A DNA stretch of 64,000 bases, taken from Polytrichum commune (lineage: Eukaryota > Streptophyta > Polytrichopsida > Polytrichales > Polytrichaceae). Position numbers and translations under genes: made by a program. The first letter of the stretch is position 1. Each line of letters opens with the position of its first letter. The notes beneath the pieces are model-generated. The model was not told the origin of the DNA, made no database searches, and worked only from the letters and a program-made list of their open reading frames with translations. Positions 55,902 to 64,000 of the stretch are shown in pieces. The DNA lies in NCBI GenBank assembly GCA_950295325.1, contig OX485807.1, positions 46,984,796-47,048,795 on the forward strand, read 5' to 3'.

Positions 55902-56087
55902 TGATTATCCCAATAAATGTGTAGTGTATTCGGTGTTACACAATGCATTAAATGTCTCACTCAAGAGTGCAAATTTCACTAATAAAGATTCAATAGGTTG
56001 TTTGGACATTTAAGAAAAAATTACTTTGTTTAGTAAAATATTACATTCTCATTAAATAATTTTAGCACTACATAACTGTGAATAGCC
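55902..56087 (-). mobile_element. MITE M3, copy 2
   Basis: Reverse complement of copy 1, starting about 280 bp beyond its end. The pair forms a large imperfect inverted repeat. Shared core: GTCCAAACAACCTATTGAA and ATGTAGTGCTAAAATTATTTAA on the minus strand. Confidence 0.65.
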
Positions 56088-57313
56088 CACGGGGTGCATT
56101 CTTGATTGGAAACTTAAATGACATACGTGGGTCACTATGAGATTTAACCTCCTATATACGGATACTTTATGGAGAAAAACAATTGTATACATACTGATGG
56201 CATGCTGGAAAATGAATTCATGTATTTATACTTAGCTTTTCAACTGAATGTGATAAATGCCTCTACTACATATACAAAATTTATATCATGACTTAAATAG
56301 GCCCTTATTACATATAATACCCACTTCACTTTCCAATGAGAGAGTCATTGAGAAAAATTTCATCCATAGCTTGTAACTCAACAATTGCTCCAAACAAACA
56401 GAGACAAGAGCATGATAACTTAGCCACAATATGGAGAGAAAATGTCAAGGGAGCATATGTTGTCAAGAGCCTCTAATTTGTCAAAACATAGATCCCAAAT
56501 GCAAACCCTAACAAAAATGGATAGTGTAATCATTGAGAATTATTACCATATGACATCAATGGATGAAAATGTGAATTGAATGAAACAAACACATCTCTTG
56601 TCAAATTTCCCTCTAAACCTTAGGGCCCCTTTTTGTACATCTACCTTTACTTCAAAAGTCTTCATACCTTTTTTAATTGTACACGCTAGGGGAAAAAGAA
56701 AAAGAAAAAACTCTCCCTTACATATACTACGTATGCTAATGCCTCAAAAAATACCCTTTCTTACACTCACGTACATCCATACGTGGTATGAAGAGTCCAC
56801 CCCCTAGGCCAAATAGGAACATGCAATAATTAGGATAAACAATGTATTATGTTCAACGGATTGGAAAGGTGCACTTGATGAATGACTTGAATTTATGTAG
56901 TATAAGTTTCGACATAATTAGCTAAATATGTAACCAAATCAAAATTGAAATACAAGATTTTGTTCATGAAGGAACCCATGTCCAACCTATTGGATACTTG
57001 GGGATTAAGAACAAATACCAAAATGCCATTGCTGGGATGAGATTGGACTGTGTGCTAAAAAATATAGACCATCTTGGGTTTAATAATTAATAGAATTGAA
57101 TGAAAGTCGACATGATCATTGAAAATATTAACACTAATTCTCACTTTAACATCTTGTAACTTTTGCACCTCAACTCCAATTTTAAACTTGAAATGACCAT
57201 TGTTGTGATTTGCAACTCCTTACTTGATGATATAAATTCACCAATTGAGTATATATTAATTTCACCTTGTGCAAGTATCTATATCACACGGCAACCAAAC
57301 ATCATTTAGTAGG
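56088..57313. other. Anonymous AT-rich DNA
   Basis: No gene supported. The 75-codon plus frame at 56580-56807 has no domain. Confidence 0.4.
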
Positions 57314-57315
57314 TA

Positions 57316-58402
57316 CAGTCAAGACTCTATAAATGTTATAGGTCTAGAGTAGCAAAAAAATAACATATGTAGAATTATAACAAGTAACACTCAAAGATTT
57401 CATACCGATTATTAATAAAATTTATAGAAATAACACTTAAAATTTCTAAAAATGAATAACATAACATTTTATAAGAATAAAAATGAAAGTACAAATGATA
57501 ATACATAATTCAACTAAACGAATTGAAAGAAATAATCTATATAGTAGTAACTTGACAAGATTCATTCAACTAAACTAACCGAAAGAAAGAGTCTATAGTA
57601 GTCTAACGAGAAGCTTCCAAATGATGAGATGGAACTTCCTTTTGAAGTCCTTGAATGCTCATGATGTGTGATAGGGCATCATTTGGCCTTTGTTCAAAGT
57701 ATTTCTTCAAAGTCTCTAGAGAATGCTCAACAACACTCAATCTTACAACTTCTTCTACCACATCAACCATAACCTCATCAACATCAATTTCTTGATGTTA
57801 TGAGGAATACATATCCAAAAACTCCTCATCGATAGGTTCATAAGGGTTGTTTAAATCAAACTCCATCTCATAATCGAGGTAATTATAAGCATTTATCACG
57901 TCACTCACCTCACTATCAGATGACAACAACGTTAGTTGATGAAGTAGAGTAGCAGCTTCATCATCCTCTACCAAGCTCCTAGCTTCCTCTATCTCCCTTT
58001 CAATAAAGATCGAAAGAACACATGTGTGCCTCCAACAAGTTTGAATTGTCGATGTGGAAATTCATGCACGCCATGCCCGCTCAACCATAACAACAACTTG
58101 ATATATATTAATTGCAAACACCTTGTTTGCACTAAAACAATATTTGACTTGTTCGCAAAGAATATGGGATAAATGTGATTACATGCTTAAAATGTATGCT
58201 CTCATATATGATTTACCTTGATTTTCTCAAAATTAACACTTACAGAGGTGTAATTAACAAAGAAGGGAGTAGAGCATGTTATAACACTTAACACCTAACA
58301 CTCACTAGTCTTACCAATTGTGTTTTTGTAGGGGAGTTAAATTTTCTTAACATATATGAAATTATAACGCTTATAGAGGTAACACTTATAGAGTCTTGAC
58401 TG
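57316..58402 (-). mobile_element. pogo-like DNA transposon, internally deleted
   Basis: Terminal inverted repeats CAGTCAAGACTCTATAAATG / CAGTCAAGACTCTATAAGTG with TA on both sides (57314-57315 and 58403-58404). This layout, and the sequence CAGT-AA-CTCTATAA, is that of plant pogo (Emigrant/Lemi-type) elements. The minus strand from about 58010 to 57600 keeps an acidic C-terminal transposase piece: EARSLVEDDEAATLLHQLTL ..., then VEHSLETLKKYFEQRPNDA and IMSIQGLQKEV. One in-frame stop separates the two blocks. The DNA-binding and DDE domains are missing, so the copy is non-autonomous. Confidence 0.82.
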
Positions 58403-58513
58403 TACCCAACCTTGGAGGTGTTTCAGATCCTCTACCGGAGCCACGGTACCTCGTTTAATGGTTGTTTAATCTAACCAATAGCCATCGAACTCATTTTATA
58501 GTTTTTGAACCTA

Positions 58514-58737
58514 ACTACACTAAATATGATATTTAGTGTGACATACTATTTGAAATTACGCAATGCTATATCTATTTACTGTACATCTCATATTTTACCA
58601 ACAAATGTTAAATCCGTAGTTTAGACATTATAGAACATTGACAACTTCACTTGGTAAAAAAAATTCCAATAGTAAAATTATATTGCACTGTGTAAATCCA
58701 AATAGTAAGTCACATTAAATATTATATTTGGTGTAGT
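58514..58737. mobile_element. MITE with ACTACACTAAATA ends
   Basis: ACTACACTAAATATGATATT at the left is matched in reverse by ACTACACCAAATATAATATT at the right, with over 35 bp of imperfect inverted repeat. The interior resembles MITE M3. The small palindrome ACACTAAATNTGNTATTTAGTGT also appears alone at 37890-37914. Confidence 0.7.
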
Positions 58738-58829
58738 AGCCTTTGTACCTCACTTAGTAGCCACCTTTACCTCAATATTGCGGCAAGGGATTCTCTTCCA
58801 CCTTTTTGTGTTGAAAGCATGATACGCAT

Positions 58830-59433
58830 GGGCCACTTCACACACGAGCCAAGGGTTGTGACCATGCATGGATAGAACACTATGTCCAAAAACACTGGAG
58901 CCGAAATTAACTATGGCTCTTTTGACCAGCCTGATCTGTAGTCACCAAATGACTATAATTTTTTCTTTTTCATTTTGCGATTGCAAGTTTCAACGTTTTG
59001 GGGCATGTAATATTCAGCTGGAAGGGAATTTTCAAGAACTTTCCAACACTATATTACACGCCCCCAAATTCCTAAAATTTTAATTGCTAAACCCCCCCAA
59101 AAAAATCTCTATTCGTTTGGGGACTGCAGATCAGGCTGGTCAAAGAGGTGTGCATAGTTTGTGGCATAGTTTTCTACAAGAGGTAGAGTGCCATAATTTG
59201 TGTCTCTACCTCTTGAAGGTGAGCCTGATGCAAATCTCAACAAACTATGAAGCAATAAATTGAATCCTTCATGAAGAAAGCCATATAGACCTTTCATCCA
59301 TGATAATTTATTTGAACCCTTGGGCCTTAGCCTCGTAGTGTAAAGTGAACTTGAACGGTGTCGGCCTTTTCGACCAATGATAGATCTTCAAATGCAATGG
59401 TCACGGGCCTTCAGTCAGTGTATGAAGTTGCCC
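58830..59433. mobile_element. TIR element E, copy 2, with nested foldback
   Basis: Starts GGGCCACTTCACACACGAGC and ends with the inverse (GAAGTTGCCC). 59325-59433 is the reverse complement of 24983-25090, confirming it as a second copy of the element at 24983. The middle is replaced by the foldback element at 58880-59150, which is therefore a later insertion. About 604 bp in all. Confidence 0.65.
58880..59150. repeat. Multi-hairpin foldback element, copy 2
   Basis: Matches copy 1 at 3091-3373 across GACCAGCCTGATCTGTAGTC, GGGGCATGTAATATTCAGCTGG...TTCCAACACTATATTACACG and GACTGCAGATCAGGCTGGTC. The outermost CCGCAGCC hairpin is decayed. Copy 2 is more diverged from perfect symmetry than copy 1. 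Confidence 0.75.
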
Positions 59434-59940
59434 TTATATCATGTGTCTAGTAGACTTCACTTACTGCAACTTCTCTTAGGGTCTCATCACAATGGTTATT
59501 TGAAATTCGTTCTACAGTTCTACAGCTTACCAAGTGCTTTGATATAGTTGAGATTCAGATCATAGGATATTACACTAAATATTATACCAATTAGTGACCT
59601 CAGGTGGTAGTAATCCAAGTTGCATGCACAATCTAGCCAGATATTAAATTTACAAAGGGTTGAAGTTGCTACAGGGTGACACTAAAATTTATGGAGAAGG
59701 TAAAGTCTATGTTTATTTACCATAGATTTTAAGAAAATTAATGCGTGCCACATGCTTGTTAATCAATAGTGCCAAGTACTGGTACTTTCATGTCACATGC
59801 CAATACTTTCATGCCAAGTGCTAGTAGTTTAAGTGAATAATGCCAAGTGCCGAGATGAACAATGCTTCCTAGATCTTTTGGTGGCACTAATTCATAGCGT
59901 AAAGAAATTTAGTATCACCTACACTACTTAAATCACCTTA
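59434..59940. other. Anonymous DNA
   Basis: Includes ACACTAAATATTATACCAATTAGTG near 59571, a fragment of the MITE palindrome, and repeated GCCAAGTGC words near 59770-59850. No gene. Confidence 0.4.
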
Positions 59941-60683
59941 CTAAACTTTCGGTTTTTCTTTGCTGATTTGAGGTTTATTCCATACACATCCTCTAAAGTG
60001 ATGGGTAATTTTCCTAAAGTCTTTAACTTCAACAGGTTATTTCTCAAACTCAACTGGTTCATTTGTAACTAGCGATTGGTTCTCCCTATTTATTGCATGA
60101 CATGCCTACAACTATAATGACATGTTGAGAACTACAACTTACTTGGCAAAAATCTACCATGAACACTAAATTAGTGCATACTACTATCCAATGCAATAAC
60201 ATCTTACTCAAGAGTTCAACTTTTACTAACAAAAGTTCAATAGGTTGTTTGGACAGTATAAAACACAAATGACATTTCTTGGTAGAACATTAGATTCTGA
60301 TTGGATAGATATAGCACTATGTAACTCCGAATAAGAACATACACTAATTGTGATAACCATTGTAGACAATGATACTTTGGGTAGAATTTTATTGCAACAT
60401 GTAATTCCAACTTGTAAACTGCACTAATAGGTGATATGGGTGTAGATGAGACAAATGTGAATCATAAACATGTCCATTCAAATTTCAAACATGGGATTTG
60501 AGTTCCGGTGTCATGTGGATTGGGGTTCTACTTTTTGTGAACCAACCGCTAGTTACAAATGAACTGGTTAAGTTTGAGAAATTACTGGTTGAAGTTCAAG
60601 ACTTCAGGAAAATTACCCATCACTTTAGAGGTATGTATGGAATAAACCTAAGATAAGTAAAGAAAAAAAATCGAAACCTCACA
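59941..60683. mobile_element. Long foldback element with nested MITE M3
   Basis: The left arm 59946-60081 and the right arm 60541-60677 are inverted copies about 136 bp long (AAACCTCAAATCAGCAAAGA on one side, AAACCTAAGATAAGTAAAGA on the other, both with AATTACCCATCACTTTAGAG). The interior contains MITE M3 at 60150-60360 in reverse orientation. Partial arms recur at 48775-48830, 53440-53560 and 60713-60810. It is a non-autonomous foldback family. Confidence 0.78.
60150..60360 (-). mobile_element. MITE M3, copy 3 (nested)
   Basis: On the minus strand: GGAGTTACATAGTGCTATAT, GTCCAAACAACCTATTGAAC and GAGTAAGATGTTATTGCATT match the copies at 55.4-56.1 kb. It lies between the arms of the foldback element. 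Confidence 0.65.
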
Positions 60684-60712
60684 TCTCCATAGAAGGACTC
60701 AATAATTCCTAT

Positions 60713-60870
60713 CAGTTCAAGACTTTAGGAAAATTACCGGTCAATATAGAGGAATCTATAGAATATACTTTGAATTATGTAAAGTAAAACTGAAAGATCA
60801 CAACCTGTATCCGGTTGGACTTGGCAACACTAGGATTTAAACCGATTCTGTGGAAAATTCTCCCCGGACG
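60713..60870 (-). repeat. Extra arm of the foldback family
   Basis: CAAGACTTTAGGAAAATTACC and ATAGAGGAATCTATAGAATATAC repeat the right arm ending 30 bp earlier and match 53440-53500 in reverse. A partial tandem copy. Confidence 0.6.
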
Positions 60871-60880
60871 CTATATAGTA

Positions 60881-61489
60881 ATCTCCCGCTTAAGTATGCA
60901 CTTTGAATTGGAGCCATTGGTGCGCACTTAGTCGGTAGGTGCATACTTTACTCATTGAGCCAGTGTTCCAAATTGGGCTAGTCGGAAAAAGTAACAGTTT
61001 GATATCCATCTAGCTTACCCCTGAAGAATACATGTTAGGGTGCTCACAAAGCCGTTGGTTTTGTTCAATCCCCTTCCCATTGAGGCTTGATGTTGATGAA
61101 CAAGCTTTAACAACCTCAGAAGAAGAACCACCTATCGATGACGAAATCCAACCTATCGAGACATTTGCTAAATTTGAAAGTGCTACTAACTTCAAAGGTT
61201 TTGAAGCTCCACACAAGAGTGTCCTCGACATTGATGACCAATTTCTTTGCTCCGATGTTCAAAAGGAAGCTGGACAAATGTATGGTGAACTGCGACGATC
61301 GTTTGAGACGTTTCAACGCAATGTTAACAAACTGGCATTGAATGTCAAGTGTAAAAAATTCATGCATTCACGGTAAATGACTTTGCATGACATGTTCAAA
61401 CAATAAAGTATGAACCTTAATATGTGTCAAAAAAATTGTGCACTTTACCGGGATGTGTACTTAAACGGGTGGGTACTTAAGTGGGAGAT
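60881..61489. mobile_element. TA-flanked TIR element with a 114-codon ORF
   Basis: ATCTCCCGCTTAAGTA at the left and, in reverse, ATCTCCCACTTAAGTA at the right (15 of 16 identical), with TA on each side (60879-60880 and 61490-61491). It is 609 bp, suggesting an internally deleted Tc1/mariner-group element. It contains the ORF at 61032-61376. Confidence 0.65.
61032..61376 (+). CDS. ORF inside the TA-flanked element, unknown protein
   Basis: 114 codons. An acidic stretch (ALTTSEEEPPIDDEIQPIE, residues about 27-45) is followed by a charged, possibly helical C-terminus (ELRRSFETFQRNVNKLAL). The layout recalls the acidic C-terminal tails of pogo/Tigger transposases and the fragment at 57.6-58.0 kb, and the element's TA flanks agree. 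There is no direct sequence match that I can show. It may be a remnant and not a translated gene. Confidence 0.35.
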   Translation: MLGCSQSRWFCSIPFPLRLDVDEQALTTSEEEPPIDDEIQPIETFAKFESATNFKGFEAPHKSVLDIDDQFLCSDVQKEAGQMYGELRRSFETFQRNVNKLALNVKCKKFMHSR

Positions 61490-63812
61490 TATTGTACCAA
61501 CGTCCAAAGCTGCAGGAGGTTCAAGTCTTTCATCATGTAGTATAAGGTAGAGGGTGCTTAAACCAACACTTTGCACATACATATGGCTATGTGGTTCTCA
61601 TATAAAGCATATATTCATATTAGCCTTTGGGCCAAACAAAGGCATCAAGAAAGAAAAAATATTTTAAGTCTCAATTGAATATTTGATGAATATTCAAAGT
61701 CAAAACTACTAGCTTCCTTAAACCAATCCATAGGCCCCGTGTATGGCAACCTCGCATATGATGAGGACCCCCACCTTCATTGCCTAGAACCAACACAACA
61801 TAGTTGGGTACTAGACCCAAACTGCATCAAAGGTCAAGTAGTAATGGTATGCAAAGCCACACGGCTACCTCCACGATCCCACCCCGTTCACTTGCAAAAC
61901 CATCACCTTGCACCCGGGAACCAACCCCCTTGCATCCCGGGAAATGACCGTTTTGTGCTTTGTGGGCCTACCTCCTTGGCGTTGTGAATAGAATGCCTAG
62001 AATAGGCATTGACAAGCCACCCTAATCCCACCATGAACCAACCCAAGATAGACTGCAGCCCGTTACCTACCCTACATGAAGGTAGTGGAGGCTGCTATAA
62101 GGTGGCACCACTAATAGCACCTAAAACTGTCACTCCGCGGGCCCAGACACTCCTACACCGCCGGGTACGGTTCAAGGTTGTAGAGTGTTGGCAATTGGGG
62201 GCGGCTTACAAGTGTTGGTTTTGGATGGGGGTGTTGGTTTGTGCACCCTCTATCTTATGTGATAACACAGTAGATTAAATCATGGCATTTGTGTCGGATC
62301 TCGGGTAAAGCACTCACCTGAGCATTAGGGTAGAACCAGCTTCAGTCCGGGTAAGTTACTTGTGGATAAGCCTGACCGCTCTCTGTATGCCCTATTTTAC
62401 TTGCCACGTTCTAATCTCGAATCTCTCCTCTGATACCTGGTCTTGGTGGTATTTTTTTATCTGAACTCAATCTGATAAAAATTGTCTGTATTCTACTGCC
62501 TATATTAACTACACACAGTCATCTGAGTCGAAGCTCATTAGGCCAAGTGGCAATCCTGGAGATGGCCCAGTAAGTTTGGGAGGCTCTTGGAATACACCGC
62601 TTGAATGTTTTAAAATTGATCACATGTGATCAATTTATAATCATGTGGACTGACACACATGTGATCAGCGTTGGAGCTATAATGAGTGGTAGATTATTTA
62701 TTTTTGTCGTGTACTTACTTTCTGAGGTTAGTGTAAGTCATAAACCATGAGGACAGTGTCTGCAAATGCGTTTGAATATGTTGCTTCATTCAGGCAGTAG
62801 TCACCAGATCACAATAAAGTCTCTCACGGGCCCTTCGTTCATTGCTTCTTGTAGGAGTCCTAGTCTCACATTTGTTGTCTAGAGCAAGATTTTGACCAGG
62901 GTGGATATTGCTCATTTGCGCCAAAGGATCCATCGACTATTTGTTGTGCAGCGATGTAGATGGAACGCCCGGGAAAAGTCCCAGAGACTGTAGATTTACA
63001 TGCCCATTGATCTGTAGGTAGGGACCGATGACCTGCAATGTGATGGAAAAATGAAATTAATTAGAAGCTTGAAGATCATCTCTCCTTCAGATTTTGATTT
63101 TCACTTTACCACAGGTTATCATAGTCTCAAGTGAGTCTGCACTGAGTCTATATTGACAATGTAATATGTCTGTACCAATGCTGACACATTTGGTAATTTT
63201 ATTACACACAAGGCACTGAAAAAAAAACTTCATGCTGACTCCCCACTTCGGAGCTGAAAACGCCTATAAGTATGAGGATCTAGATAGATGATCCCCTTCC
63301 TTTCCTGTTTAGTGTGCTGGAGCAGATTCTGGAGAATTCGTGGAGGAATTTGGTTTTTGAACCTTGCAAGCTTTTTCATGAGTCTGAGATGATCGCAATT
63401 GAATCATAGGAGGCAGGTCAATGTGTCAACGAAGCTCATGTAGTTTAATTGTTGGCCTAGAGGGGTTGATTGATGATCAATTACTTTAGGCTCTTTATAA
63501 TTGTAATGACTAAGTCTACCAGTGGGGTTAACCGACTTGGTGAATTCCGGCTTGACTAAAAGGAAGAGTCTGGTGTCATATGTAGGTGAGCACTTGGTTT
63601 CGGGAGTTGTGTAGACAGGAAGGGATTTGTTGCGTTTAGTAGTGTCTTTGGTTGCCTTCGCTTGGATGCACGGTCACCTTCACAAAAACATCTGAGTTGC
63701 CAATGTGGATGTGGATCCAATAGGCAGTATCTTTGGCTTCAAACTACCCTCAGTTACATTTTTCATTACAAATTCCAGACCGCTAATAATATTTTATAGG
63801 ATCATCATCAGA
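61490..63812. other. Region upstream of the second F-box gene
   Basis: 61739-62278 holds two unassigned frames (82 and 89 codons) in a slightly GC-richer stretch. A perfect 24-bp palindrome centred on ATCACATGTGAT lies at 62613-62636, and CACATGTGATCA recurs at about 62657. From 62300 on the composition is less AT-rich and no TIR or tandem repeat was found, so part of this may be promoter and 5' UTR. ATTTTATAGGATCATCATCAG just before the ATG could hold a 5'-UTR intron acceptor. Confidence 0.35.
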
Positions 63813-64000
63813 ATGGAGTCATGTGGCACTCTCGCAAGGCTGAATGGAGACATCCTGGACGGAATCCTCACCAAACTCACATTCCGGGAGATATTTCAGC
63901 TCCGGCCCGTTTGCAGAGAGTTTCAAGGTATCATAGGAAAGGAGAGTTTTCAAAGAACCTGTGCTATTTCTTCCAAGATTCAAGGCCATCATGAGCAAGG
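63813..64000 (+). CDS. F-box protein, 5' part only (runs off the window)
   Basis: The frame from ATG 63813 is open to the last base: 62 codons plus two bases. MESCGTL is identical to the start of the F-box gene at 38318, and 24 of the first 41 residues match. The F-box core (LNGDILDGILTKLTF...RPVCREFQ, residues 10-38) is intact, so an SCF substrate-receptor role is expected. The propeller region lies beyond the window. It is on the same strand as the first gene, about 25 kb away, and the two are probably tandem duplicates separated by transposon insertion. Confidence 0.8.
   Translation, partial: MESCGTLARLNGDILDGILTKLTFREIFQLRPVCREFQGIIGKESFQRTCAISSKIQGHHEQ

Noticed and set aside
1-64000. 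tRNA or rRNA genes, CRISPR arrays
   Set aside because: No cloverleaf with intact A and B boxes apart from the SINE head, no rRNA-like conserved blocks, and no regularly spaced identical repeats with unique spacers.

Overview
The window reads as nuclear DNA of a land plant. It is AT-rich, almost all of the long reading frames are meaningless, the two recognisable host genes are intron-bearing or truncated F-box genes, and nearly everything else is transposable-element debris. The mixture (RNase H-carrying LINEs, Tc1-, pogo- and hAT-type remnants, many MITEs, a tRNA-derived SINE, old solo LTRs) would fit a non-seed plant such as a bryophyte, lycophyte or fern. I cannot name a species, and that placement is an inference. 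No rRNA, tRNA gene, CRISPR array or operon-like organisation is visible.

Layout. 1-7 kb: mostly anonymous DNA with a multi-hairpin foldback element (3091-3373), a near-identical 360-bp tandem duplication (3669-4388), a probable LTR fossil with its own minisatellite (4395-5230) and a dispersed repeat (6177-6545). 7.2-11.9 kb: a minus-strand RNase H LINE split by a 2.1-kb solo LTR with a perfect 5-bp target duplication. 12.7-17 kb: two more LTRs of the same family. 17.0-19.6 kb: a 5'-truncated LINE bounded by a 16-bp target duplication. 20-29.6 kb: TIR elements, LINE scraps and a decayed Tc1 transposase that is interrupted by another TIR element. 31.3-32.7 kb: a fourth LTR, on the minus strand. 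34.6-37.8 kb: two hAT-type MITEs with perfect 8-bp duplications, a ~160-bp degenerate satellite and a complete SINE.

38.3-41.5 kb: the one convincing host gene, a three-exon F-box/kelch-like gene of 417 codons with consistent splice phases. A paralogue starts at 63,813 and runs off the end of the window, so this is an F-box cluster diluted by transposons. Both genes begin with the same seven residues. Between them lie a hAT dimerisation-domain remnant (48.0-48.5 kb), two 0.5-0.6-kb TIR elements with perfect 8-bp duplications, Ty3/gypsy debris, a pogo-like element with TA duplications (57.3-58.4 kb), and several nested foldback and TIR elements.

The observation most worth pursuing is inside the LTR family. 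Two copies that differ greatly in length and internal repeats both carry a short ORF that starts ATG GAG and contains the same 18-residue segment. Eleven of its 18 codons differ between the copies, and every difference is synonymous. That is the signature of protein-level selection in a place usually thought to be non-coding.
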